Source: JBAWVR01 sp964583845 (GTDB lineage: Bacteria > Patescibacteriota > Minisyncoccia > Phycocordibacterales > GWA1-40-21). From it: a DNA stretch of 36,566 nt. The stretch lies in assembly GCA_964583845.1 (NCBI GenBank), contig CAZOXG010000004.1, positions 1 through 36,566 of the forward strand. Direction: 5' to 3'. The position numbers and the translations under genes were made by a program. The notes beneath the pieces are model-generated. The model had not been told where the DNA came from. It did not search any database and saw nothing but the letters and a program-made list of their open reading frames with translations. Positions 20,115-27,409 of this stretch are shown here, in pieces. Within the stretch, counting starts at the first letter, position 1; each line of letters starts with the position of its first letter.

Positions 20115-21458
20115 CTATTTCAACATCTGTCTTAATTGTCTGATTTCATCGGCTAAGGTATTATCGCTCTGAATTTCGTTTTTCATTTTTTCACAAGAGT
20201 GCATAACTGTGGTGTGATCTCGTCCACCCATCTTCTCCCCTATTGAAGGATAGGATATATCAAAGTCTTCTCTTAAAATGTACATAATAACTTGGCGGGG
20301 TTTAACAAATTCTTTCTTTCGATTCTTCTCATATACATTTTCTTCTTCAATATTATAGAATTCACTGACCATTTTAACGATGTCTTTTACAGAAGTCGAT
20401 TTTTTGGGTTTAGAGTTATTTTTAATAAGATTCTTGATGTCGTTAATATTCAGATCTTTACCCTTTAATTCCATATGACACTTAATACTATTGATAACTC
20501 CCTCCATTTCTCGAATATTACCCTCAACATTCTGAGCTAAAAAGGTAATTATTTCATCAGTTAGGTTAACATTATGAAATTCAGACTTCTTGCGGAAGAT
20601 TTGGAGACGTGATTCAAAGTCTGGAATAGGGATTTCCACGATCATGCCGGAGTTAAAACGTGATTTGATACGATCCTCTAAGCCTGGAATAAAATTAGGG
20701 TGTTTATCGGAAGAAAAGACGATTTGTTTATTATTGTCAAAATAATTGTTAAACAAATGGAAAAACTCTTCCATAGTTTTATCCTTACCAGCGATAAATT
20801 GAATATCGTCCACAATTAAAAAATCAAACTTACGATATTTTTCTTTAAATTTATTACCCTCCATTACTCCCCCACTAATAGCATTCATAAGATCAGCAAC
20901 AAATTTTTCGGAAGTGAGATAAAATGTTTTTTTATCAGGGTAGTTTCTTTTGAAGTGATTGCCTAGAGCCTGAATTAAATGAGTTTTACCGTGACCGGTT
21001 CCACCATAAAAGAATAAAGGGTTGTAAACCGAAGGTTTCTTCATGATGGCTTGAGCGGCCGCATAGGCTAGTTCGTTAAAAGGTCCTACTACGAAGGTAT
21101 CAAAGGTATATTTAGGGTTAAGATTGTCTTCTTTGTTAACAAAGTTTTCATGTAAAGAAAGAGTGTTGGTGTTAGAAACTGGTTTCTTTTGCTCCTCTAT
21201 TTTTTTTGGAGCGGCGCTGTGAATTATATATTCAACATTACGAATATGTTCTCCAAAGGTACGTAAACTTTTAAGAATATGTTTGTGATATTTATTATAA
21301 ATCCAGTCCTTGATAAAAACACTTGGAACTGCCAAGTAAACTACCCCATCATCTTGTTTAAGAATAAAGGTGTCTTTGAACCAGGTACTGATATTAATGG
21401 ATGACAATTCCAGTTCAACAGCGTTCAAAACATTTTCCCAAAGTTTTTTGTTATCCAT
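20115..21458 (-). CDS. dnaA: Chromosomal replication initiator DnaA
   Basis: A 447-residue AAA+ initiator. Domain I (1-80) starts MDNKKLWENVLNAVELELSS; a short linker follows. Domain III has Walker A GGTGHGKTH (152-160) and Walker B LIVDDIQF. Domain IV carries the DNA-binding signature GGRDHTTVMHSCEKM, which reads DnaA boxes. A TATAAT hexamer on minus (near 21493-21498) gives a leader of about 30 bases without an obvious Shine-Dalgarno. DnaA boxes on both sides of the gene (21522-21613 and 19932-20114) suggest autoregulation and a bipartite origin. Confidence 0.98.
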   Translation of the reverse strand: MDNKKLWENVLNAVELELSSINISTWFKDTFILKQDDGVVYLAVPSVFIKDWIYNKYHKHILKSLRTFGEHIRNVEYIIHSAAPKKIEEQKKPVSNTNTLSLHENFVNKEDNLNPKYTFDTFVVGPFNELAYAAAQAIMKKPSVYNPLFFYGGTGHGKTHLIQALGNHFKRNYPDKKTFYLTSEKFVADLMNAISGGVMEGNKFKEKYRKFDFLIVDDIQFIAGKDKTMEEFFHLFNNYFDNNKQIVFSSDKHPNFIPGLEDRIKSRFNSGMIVEIPIPDFESRLQIFRKKSEFHNVNLTDEIITFLAQNVEGNIREMEGVINSIKCHMELKGKDLNINDIKNLIKNNSKPKKSTSVKDIVKMVSEFYNIEEENVYEKNRKKEFVKPRQVIMYILREDFDISYPSIGEKMGGRDHTTVMHSCEKMKNEIQSDNTLADEIRQLRQMLK

Positions 21459-21479
21459 AGTATTTGGCGGTACTTAATT

Positions 21480-21660
21480 ATTAAAGCTAAATTATATACT
21501 CTATTTTATCCCATAAGCACTTGTGGATAAAATAAAAATATGTTGATAAGTTGTGGATAGGCTGTTAATAGCACTTCTACAACACACTTTTAGGCAATAT
21601 TCCCTGTTGATAAATAGATACTACGCTGTTTGTTATAATAAGACGTATTGTATTAAAGTT
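21480..21660. other. oriC: Probable replication origin (oriC part 1)
   Basis: Upstream of dnaA: TGTGGATAA (21522-21530, the exact inverse of TTATCCACA), TGTTGATAA (21541-21549 and 21605-21613), TGTGGATAG (21552-21560) and TGTTAATAG (21563-21571). Several boxes share one orientation and lie 10-11 bases apart, i.e. about one helical turn. The region sits between dnaA and rpmH, the classic bacterial origin site, and the flanking genes run away from it on both sides. Confidence 0.75.
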
Positions 21661-21663
21661 TTA

Positions 21664-21691
21664 CCTTATACATATACTATATACTTATACT
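21664..21691. repeat. TATAC-type short repeat between oriC and rpmH
   Basis: CCTTATACATATACTATATACTTATAC resembles the inverse form of the GTATA blocks found near terminators elsewhere in the window. It lies just upstream of the rpmH promoter. Confidence 0.4.
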
Positions 21692-21702
21692 CTCCCCAAG
21701 GG

Positions 21703-21730
21703 TTGATTTTTTTATAAAATAATGTAATAC
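21703..21730 (+). promoter_or_regulatory. rpmH promoter
   Basis: TTGATT (21703-21708), 16-base spacer, TAATAC (21725-21730), 10 bases before the ATG at 21741; the message would have at most a few leader bases. Confidence 0.55.
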
Positions 21731-21740
21731 TGTGCCTGTT

Positions 21741-21875
21741 ATGTCATTCACATATAATCCTAAGAAAAAGAAACGCGCTACTACCCACGGGTTTTTAGTT
21801 CGTGCTAAATCTAAGAACGGTAAGAACGTTGTAAAACGTCGTCGTCAGAAGGGTCGCCGCAAACTTACAGTTTAG
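21741..21875 (+). CDS. rpmH: 50S ribosomal protein L34
   Basis: A 44-residue, very basic protein beginning MSFTYNPKKKKRATTHGFLV, with the L34 hallmarks: an N-terminal Y/NPKKKKR segment, HGFLVR, and a C-terminal KRRRQKGRRKLTV. It binds 23S rRNA in the large subunit. It is the first plus-strand gene after the origin and precedes rnpA, the conserved bacterial order. A terminator separates it from rnpA. Confidence 0.95.
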   Translation: MSFTYNPKKKKRATTHGFLVRAKSKNGKNVVKRRRQKGRRKLTV

Positions 21876-21879
21876 TAAT

Positions 21880-21905
21880 AAAAACACAGCTCTCGCTGTG
21901 TTTTT
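21880..21905 (+). terminator. Terminator between rpmH and rnpA
   Basis: AAAAACACAGC-TCTC-GCTGTGTTTTT, a perfect 11-bp stem 4 bases past the rpmH stop. rnpA then has its own -10 (TGTTATTAT, hexamer 21910-21915), so the two genes are probably transcribed separately at least in part. Confidence 0.85.
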
Positions 21906-21922
21906 ATGTTATTATATCCAAT

Positions 21923-22261
21923 ATGTTAGCGAAAAAACAAAAGGTGCCAAAAGAGTTGATTATTCCAGTGATGAAATCTGGGTGTTTTTTACGCTCCCCT
22001 CACTTTATTTTTAATATTTTAGGTAGTAAAAACCTTAAAGTTAGCCGTTTTTTAGTAATCATTAATAAAAAAACCGAAAAAACTGCGGTGGCTAGAAATC
22101 GTTCCAAAAGATTGGTTTATGAGGTTTTAAGAGGAATATTACCTGAAGTTAAGACAACAAATGAGATTATTTTATCTATCAAAAAGAGAGTTATTGACCT
22201 GTCTATTGCGGAAATAAGTCTAGAAATTAAAGATATATTTAAAAAAAATGGTCTTATTTAA
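21923..22261 (+). CDS. rnpA: Ribonuclease P protein component
   Basis: A 112-residue basic protein that assists the RNase P RNA in 5' processing of tRNA. The family RNR motif is present as TAVARNRSKRLVYEVLR (about 52-68), preceded by RFLVIINKKTEKTA, the central sheet strand, and followed by a DIFKK helix near the C-terminus. Position between rpmH and yidC is the conserved arrangement. Its -10-like TATTAT ends 7 bases before ATG and no Shine-Dalgarno is present. The RNase P RNA gene is not in this window. Confidence 0.9.
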   Translation: MLAKKQKVPKELIIPVMKSGCFLRSPHFIFNILGSKNLKVSRFLVIINKKTEKTAVARNRSKRLVYEVLRGILPEVKTTNEIILSIKKRVIDLSIAEISLEIKDIFKKNGLI

Positions 22262-22293
22262 ATAGAACGAGGCTAAGCCTTATTCTATTGTTT
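22261..22293 (+). terminator. Probable rnpA terminator
   Basis: AATAGAA..GGC-TAA-GCC..TTCTATT forms a stem with a small internal loop, followed by GTTTT. It overlaps the last base of the rnpA stop codon. Confidence 0.65.
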
Positions 22294-22346
22294 TAAATAT
22301 GGATGAAAGTGGTATTTAATACCGCTCAGCAATACCCTATTGTCAA

Positions 22347-22375
22347 TTGAAAAAGTGTCTGTTTTAGTCTAGAAT
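22347..22375 (+). promoter_or_regulatory. yidC promoter
   Basis: TTGAAA (22347-22352), 17-base spacer, TAGAAT (22370-22375), then 6 bases to the ATG at 22382: a strong case for a leaderless message. Confidence 0.65.
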
Positions 22376-22381
22376 AAATAA

Positions 22382-23104
22382 ATGGCACATTTTTTTGATA
22401 CTTTCTTCTATATACCCTTATATAATGGTCTTATAGGACTTTTTGATCTCGTCCCTTGGTTGGATGCAGGTTTGGTGATTATTCTTTTTACTATTTTAAT
22501 AAAACTACTACTCTTCCCTATTTCCAAGAAATCTGTTCGAACTCAGTTATTAATGAAAGACATTCAAGCTGACGTAGATGAGATTAAGAAGAATAGTAAA
22601 GGTAACAAGCAACAAGAAACCATTAAAATAATGGCTCTCTACAAAGAGAAAAAAATTAATCCTTTTTCAGGTATTCTCTTGGTCTTGATTCAATTACCAA
22701 TCTTGTTTGCTCTATATTACATTTTTTTTCAAGGCGGTTTACCAAAAGTAGATACCTCACTTCTCTATTCTTTTATTCCAACCCCGGACTCTATTAGTAT
22801 GAAGTTTTTAGGTTTTGTGGACATTACTCAGAAGAATATAATAATTGCGATTTTAGCGGCAGTTTCTCAATTTTATCAGATTCGCCTAGCTTTACCTGCA
22901 ATCCCCAAGAAAATAGGAACGGAGTCTAATTTTAAAGACGAATTAGCTAAAAGTATGAATACTCAAATGAAGTATGTTATGCCAGTCTTCGTATTGATTG
23001 CCGCTGCTACCCTGCCAGCCGTTATTTCCATCTATTGGACAACTAGTAATTTATTTATGATTGGCCAAGAGTTGTATATTAGACGTATTTATAAGAAAAA
23101 TTAA
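22382..23104 (+). CDS. yidC: Membrane protein insertase YidC/OxaI
   Basis: A 240-residue insertase of the short (OxaI/SpoIIIJ-like) type, without the large periplasmic domain of proteobacterial YidC. Hydrophobic segments lie at about 28-48 (LVIILFTILIKLLLFPISKK, the conserved first core helix with its cytosolic basic end), 94-115 (GILLVLIQLPILFALYYIFF), 150-165 and 195-220 (PVFVLIAAATLPAVISIYWT). The cytoplasmic hairpin KSVRTQLLMKDIQADVDEIKK is present. It works with SecYEG or alone. There is no lipobox. It forms an operon with jag (11 bases apart). Confidence 0.95.
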   Translation: MAHFFDTFFYIPLYNGLIGLFDLVPWLDAGLVIILFTILIKLLLFPISKKSVRTQLLMKDIQADVDEIKKNSKGNKQQETIKIMALYKEKKINPFSGILLVLIQLPILFALYYIFFQGGLPKVDTSLLYSFIPTPDSISMKFLGFVDITQKNIIIAILAAVSQFYQIRLALPAIPKKIGTESNFKDELAKSMNTQMKYVMPVFVLIAAATLPAVISIYWTTSNLFMIGQELYIRRIYKKN

Positions 23105-23115
23105 TAAATAATTTT

Positions 23116-23634
23116 ATGTTTGAACAAAAACGAGCAGAAATAAAAAAAGTTATTACAGGGTTGTTGGAAGCGATGTCTGTTCCCTTTTCTAGTTTGGAAG
23201 TCATTACCGATGAGAGACGTGGTTCAGATGTTTATATGATTAGAACTGGAGAAGAAAACTCCTTAATTGGACGAGACGGCGAATTGTTTATGGCCTTTAC
23301 TCACTTGATCAAGAAGATTGTTGAGGACGAAGAGGATAAGTCAGAAGGTGAAGAAAAACTAGCGGAGAAGCCTATTTATCGCTTCACAATCGATGTTAAT
23401 GACTACCAACGAGCTAACCTTGAGAGATTGAAGAACAAAGCTCTAATCCTGGCTAATCAGGCTCGGGATTTCAAGAAAGAGATTGTTATGGATCCCCTTT
23501 CTCCTTATGAACGTATGATTGTCCACGATGCTCTATCTGGACAAAATAACATTAAGACAGAGTCAGTTGGTTTCGGACGAGGTAGAAGATTGGTGATTAA
23601 ATATGTGGAGGACAAGGATAGTGGTAGTATATAA
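23116..23634 (+). CDS. jag: KH/R3H RNA-binding protein Jag (KhpB)
   Basis: A 172-residue single-stranded nucleic-acid-binding protein. A KH domain (about 30-80) has the loop LIGRDGE and the helix LFMAFTHLIKKIV; an R3H domain occupies about 110-165 with DPLSPYERMIVHDAL and VGFGRGRRLVIKY. The N-terminal Jag_N domain of longer homologues is missing. An acidic insertion (EDEEDKSEGEE) lies within the KH part. Its place directly after yidC is the conserved gene order; KhpB-type proteins bind RNA and affect cell-envelope gene expression in Firmicutes. It is the last gene before a bidirectional terminator. Confidence 0.93.
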   Translation: MFEQKRAEIKKVITGLLEAMSVPFSSLEVITDERRGSDVYMIRTGEENSLIGRDGELFMAFTHLIKKIVEDEEDKSEGEEKLAEKPIYRFTIDVNDYQRANLERLKNKALILANQARDFKKEIVMDPLSPYERMIVHDALSGQNNIKTESVGFGRGRRLVIKYVEDKDSGSI

Positions 23635-23644
23635 AACTTAAAAC

Positions 23645-23682
23645 AAAAACGGCCGTCTGCCCAGGGCAGACGGCCGTTTTTT
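23645..23682. terminator. Bidirectional terminator between jag and the secretion operon
   Basis: An almost perfect 38-base palindrome (AAAAACGGCCGTCTGCCC and its inverse) with T tracts on both strands; it ends the convergent jag and 23686-24927 units. Confidence 0.92.
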
Positions 23683-23685
23683 AAG

Positions 23686-24927
23686 TTATTTAGTTAAGTT
23701 TAGAACAAATAATTGGAGTGAATTTTTATCGGTAAAAGTCAGATATTTTTCGGTAGGATTTAGTTTGAGATTTATAGCGTCAAGACCTTTATAGTTTACA
23801 GGTGACATGACATTATAGATTCTAGTGGTTTTATTGGTATCTAGATCTATTCTCCAAATCTCGTCTTCGAAACTAACTTCCCCTTGATACCAGATGTCGG
23901 GATAGTCACCAGAATAGATTTTTGCTGGAATGGCACAATAGACAGAGCCTTGACTAACATTGCTCCAGACACATTTTTCTGGCAGGGTTTTAAATGACAC
24001 AGTCTTGGTCTCGTTTTTAACCGCGTCATAATATCCTAAGGTGAACGCATTATCAATACTTTTTGAATATAAGGATTTAGTTAAGTCTTTATTGAAAAGA
24101 GTAGTTAGACCAACAATGCCACCATATAGTTTATTAAAGGCCCCAGTGTTGGTATTTAAGCTGTAAACATAACCCAAAGCCTGAGCTGATGGTTTGGTGG
24201 TCATAATGATAGTGTCATTCTTTGGCCAATCAACCAACCACTCTTTGGCGGGAGAAGTAAATTTTTGTTGACCGTCAGTTATCTTGGTTGTTGCTATATA
24301 ACCGAACGAATCAGTACTGCCATTTACCAAGTAAAAGATTTTGTCGCCGTTAGGATTGATAGCCACCTGGGTAATATTGTCAGGTAAGAATTTTCCAGTT
24401 AGATTACTATTCAAAGTGCTAGTTGTGGCAATTTGTCCAATAAAAGTTTTTATAGTATCAGTGTTCCCTTTTAGGAATCTCATCGCCACTAAATTAGCAC
24501 GGTTAGACCAATTCGCCTCATAAACAGTTGGAATAGGATTGATGGTCGGTCTTTCTAGTTTTATTTCATCTAAGTTTGTTTGATAAGTGTTGCCCGAAGC
24601 TCGATCGGTGTAGATGACTTTTGAGGAAGTACCTAGGCTAAAAATATTATAGCCAGAAATAGGATTCTGGGATATTTGTCTTAAACTTGGAACAATATTC
24701 GTCTGAGTTGGTGTTGTTTGCTGATTGTTTTGATTAGTGTTTTGATTAGTGGAACTGCCATTATTAAAAATATTTGTAATATAAGTTCCTGGACGAGCAC
24801 GAACAGTAGTGGAAGTACCAGTTGTTGGAATCACTGCATTATTTTTTGGTATAAAAAGATAAATTATAAAACCAAAAATCAGTAATAAGATTATACCAAC
24901 AACAATAATTATTTTTTTATTTGGCAT
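23686..24927 (-). CDS. Membrane-anchored extracytoplasmic protein, propeller-like
   Basis: A 413-residue protein with a short basic start and one N-terminal transmembrane anchor (about 5-26). A Thr/Asn/Gln-rich low-complexity linker (about 35-80) follows, then a domain of about 330 residues made of repeated short strand units (e.g. ITQVAINPNGDKIFYLV, LKLNPTEKYLTFTDKNSLQLF) reminiscent of TolB/WD40-type beta propellers. It contains a lone cysteine pair (KCVWSN...VYCAIP). It is the last gene of the PrgI-VirB4 operon, so a surface role in the secretion apparatus is likely but unproven. No enzyme motif was recognised. Confidence 0.75.
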   Translation of the reverse strand: MPNKKIIIVVGIILLLIFGFIIYLFIPKNNAVIPTTGTSTTVRARPGTYITNIFNNGSSTNQNTNQNNQQTTPTQTNIVPSLRQISQNPISGYNIFSLGTSSKVIYTDRASGNTYQTNLDEIKLERPTINPIPTVYEANWSNRANLVAMRFLKGNTDTIKTFIGQIATTSTLNSNLTGKFLPDNITQVAINPNGDKIFYLVNGSTDSFGYIATTKITDGQQKFTSPAKEWLVDWPKNDTIIMTTKPSAQALGYVYSLNTNTGAFNKLYGGIVGLTTLFNKDLTKSLYSKSIDNAFTLGYYDAVKNETKTVSFKTLPEKCVWSNVSQGSVYCAIPAKIYSGDYPDIWYQGEVSFEDEIWRIDLDTNKTTRIYNVMSPVNYKGLDAINLKLNPTEKYLTFTDKNSLQLFVLNLTK

Positions 24928-24940
24928 GATATTTTTAGTA

Positions 24941-26266
24941 TTATTTTACAGGCATACCTAGAGGACCGGTTTTTTCTTCTACTTGTTTTTGTTTAACTTG
25001 AGCCCCACCTGCGGTGAGTTCATAATTAGGATGACTTTTAACAAATTTGGTATTGAGATCTACAAGCCTTGTTTTTAAATCAGACGCGAGCTGAGTGTTT
25101 CCCTGTTGTCTTAGCGTGGAGATTGTGTTTTGTGTATCTATTACAGCATCTATGTAAGCAGGTTGGGCCTTAGATGAGTCACCTCCTATAGTGGCACCCA
25201 TACCACCAGGTGCTTGAGTAATGCTCCAACTATAAGTGGCAGTTTTTTCAGTTAGGTTGGTTACAGTCTTATAGGCTAGAACATTTTGGTCGAAGGTTTT
25301 TAATTGTTCTGGTGTACCCAATTTTTCAATATCTGCCCGATAGAGAGCTATAGATGAATCATTGGCCATAAAAGATAGATTGCCTTTCTCTTTCTCAAAA
25401 GTCGCCCAAGCTTTTGGGTCATCAAGAATGGCCCCATTTACCCCGCCTTTATTTAGAGATGTTTGTAAGGCTATTAGCCCAGAATTTACACGGTCTGATG
25501 CATGTTCGGTTTCCTTTTCTTTTTTCGTTGCATCTAAAGTGGCTTGCGCGGCTATTAATTCTTCAGCCTCGGCTAGTTTCTGATCCTTTTCAGCTTGAGT
25601 TAAGGTTGCATCATTATCAGCGAGATAATTTTCTATAGCAGTAATTTTTGCTTGGTTGGTGTCTGCTGCTAAGGTGGCGGCATCTAATTCAGCTTTGGAA
25701 GCTGATTGAGTCATACGGGCTTGCTTTATCAGAGCTGCATCAGCAGCGGAATAGTCACCAAATTTTCCTGCTAGGGCGCTTGTAGTGTCTTGGGTGACTG
25801 ACGTAATATTTAAACTAATCAAATGTGGGTCGATGGTGTAGAGCAATAACCAAGAAGCCAAAGCCATACCCAAGCCATACAGGGCATTTTCAATATCTTT
25901 TTTTGCCGAAGCTTTTACTCCCAAGGCTTCTGAAGTGGCATACTGAAAGCCTCCCCAGAATATAAAGATGACGGCTAAAAGTACAGCGATACCAATCATT
26001 AGGTTAAAAATAGCTCGTAGGAAACCAGCGAGATTGGTAGCTATTGTCCCATCAGTGTTTCTTGGTATGCCAGGTATATCTGTAAGAGGTTTGTAACTAA
26101 TCGTTCCTGGAGTAGAGGACGATAAGTTTTCCATGATGTTTATTTTTCGTTCCCCGGTTTTTACGGCCGTAGCCTCTACGGCAAAAGCTGAATTTGCAAT
26201 ACCAAAAAAAACAAAAATTATGAGTCCTAATAAACCAAGCTGAAATATTTTAATAAGCTTTTTCAT
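24941..26266 (-). CDS. VirB2/TrbC-like membrane protein with long C-terminal extension
   Basis: A 441-residue protein. A signal peptide (about 1-29, ending SAFAV) is followed by a segment with two hydrophobic helices (about 82-107 and 127-145) joined by a charged loop containing KASAKKDIENALYGLG. This two-helix hairpin after a signal peptide is the layout of VirB2/TrbC-type conjugative pilin subunits. From about 150 to 441 it carries an Ala/Asp/Lys-rich, heptad-like helical region that ordinary VirB2 proteins (about 100-120 residues) lack. It lies 3 bases after the Ig-like gene, so translation is probably coupled. A structural fibre or channel component is plausible. Confidence 0.7.
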   Translation of the reverse strand: MKKLIKIFQLGLLGLIIFVFFGIANSAFAVEATAVKTGERKINIMENLSSSTPGTISYKPLTDIPGIPRNTDGTIATNLAGFLRAIFNLMIGIAVLLAVIFIFWGGFQYATSEALGVKASAKKDIENALYGLGMALASWLLLYTIDPHLISLNITSVTQDTTSALAGKFGDYSAADAALIKQARMTQSASKAELDAATLAADTNQAKITAIENYLADNDATLTQAEKDQKLAEAEELIAAQATLDATKKEKETEHASDRVNSGLIALQTSLNKGGVNGAILDDPKAWATFEKEKGNLSFMANDSSIALYRADIEKLGTPEQLKTFDQNVLAYKTVTNLTEKTATYSWSITQAPGGMGATIGGDSSKAQPAYIDAVIDTQNTISTLRQQGNTQLASDLKTRLVDLNTKFVKSHPNYELTAGGAQVKQKQVEEKTGPLGMPVK

Positions 26267-26269
26267 AGA

Positions 26270-27361
26270 TTATATTTGATTTAAATCATACTCTCCCCCA
26301 TTAGTAGAGGTGTCTGTTTGAGTTCCAATACTAGCACTCGCTCCTTGTAAAAAAATATTCAAATTTTTTACATTAAGGTTGATAACAGAATTAAGGTTTG
26401 GGCCGGTACTTAAACGGGATAAATCCATGACCGGTTCATTCATTGCTACCGCAGTTCCGTCAATATTCCAAGAGTATTGTAGGTTGGGTGAATTACGAGA
26501 ATTTGTGAAGAAATATGGTTCAGCGCTGATCTTGGTTTTACTATTGCTCGAATAGGAAAAGTCACTTATAGCAACATTAAATAAACGTCCTAGTAAAGTA
26601 TTTTCACCATAAAAAAGTATTTTAGGAGTAAATTGTCCAACAAAAACTGAACTTTGATTCATGGTAGAACCGTCTGGGGTAGAAACTTCGGTAGTTATAG
26701 AATTGCCATCAGTGACATATTGGTTGTCTATATATGAAAAAGAACTTTTTCCTAGACCAGTAGCATCGCTGTTTAGAGTTTCATTTATTTTCCACTTATA
26801 TAGAAGATTTTTTGGTGTGTATTTTGCCCCAGTAAGGCCGGCCATATCTGGTAAGGCAATAATTTTTACTAAACCATTTTGTGGAGGCAGGGCTTTACCT
26901 TTGTAAAATGGAGGAACATAGGAAGCAGCTTCCCAAAGCAAGACAACTTCACTAGATTTGATGGTAACAGTGGTTTTTCCGGTTTGGCCATCATCCATAT
27001 CAGTTACTGCGGTAATTGTAGTTTCCTTACCAGTTTTTCCAGTAATAAAAGTATAGTTTTTTAAACCTCGTCCAGTCGCAACTAGTTTATCATTAACAAA
27101 CCAAGATATTTTTGCTAGATCAAGATCCGCATCTTTGGAGGAGATGATGGCGTAAGCGTTAGTGCCTGGTTTTGGAAAAGCTGGACTGATTTCTATTGAA
27201 GACTGAATACTCTTCAACTGGACTCTCATAGAGTCAATTTTTGACATAACTTCAACAGACTGGACTGAGCCAGTATTGGACTGAGCAAAACTAGAAGATG
27301 GTAAAAATACTAAAGATACAAAGATAAGTACAAAGACTTTTATTAAAATTTTTCTTTTCAT
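26270..27361 (-). CDS. Secreted Ig-like domain protein of the secretion cluster
   Basis: A 363-residue exported protein with a signal peptide (basic MKRK start, hydrophobic core, cleavage near SSSFAQ at about 26). The mature part has a short helical segment (SVEVMSKIDSMRVQLKSIQ) and then Ig/PKD-like beta domains: PAFPKPGTNAYAIISSKDAD and WFVNDKLVATGRGLKNYTF form one, and YSWNIDGTAV and VINLNVKNL belong to a later one. It ends in a hydrophilic tail. No membrane helix is evident after the signal. It is between virB4 and the VirB2-like gene, so it is probably an extracellular structural part of the apparatus. Function inferred from context only. Confidence 0.7.
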   Translation of the reverse strand: MKRKILIKVFVLIFVSLVFLPSSSFAQSNTGSVQSVEVMSKIDSMRVQLKSIQSSIEISPAFPKPGTNAYAIISSKDADLDLAKISWFVNDKLVATGRGLKNYTFITGKTGKETTITAVTDMDDGQTGKTTVTIKSSEVVLLWEAASYVPPFYKGKALPPQNGLVKIIALPDMAGLTGAKYTPKNLLYKWKINETLNSDATGLGKSSFSYIDNQYVTDGNSITTEVSTPDGSTMNQSSVFVGQFTPKILFYGENTLLGRLFNVAISDFSYSSNSKTKISAEPYFFTNSRNSPNLQYSWNIDGTAVAMNEPVMDLSRLSTGPNLNSVINLNVKNLNIFLQGASASIGTQTDTSTNGGEYDLNQI

Positions 27362-27409
27362 CCTAGTTGTATTTTACCATAGTTTTTTTTTCTAGGAAAT
27401 ACAAAGCAG

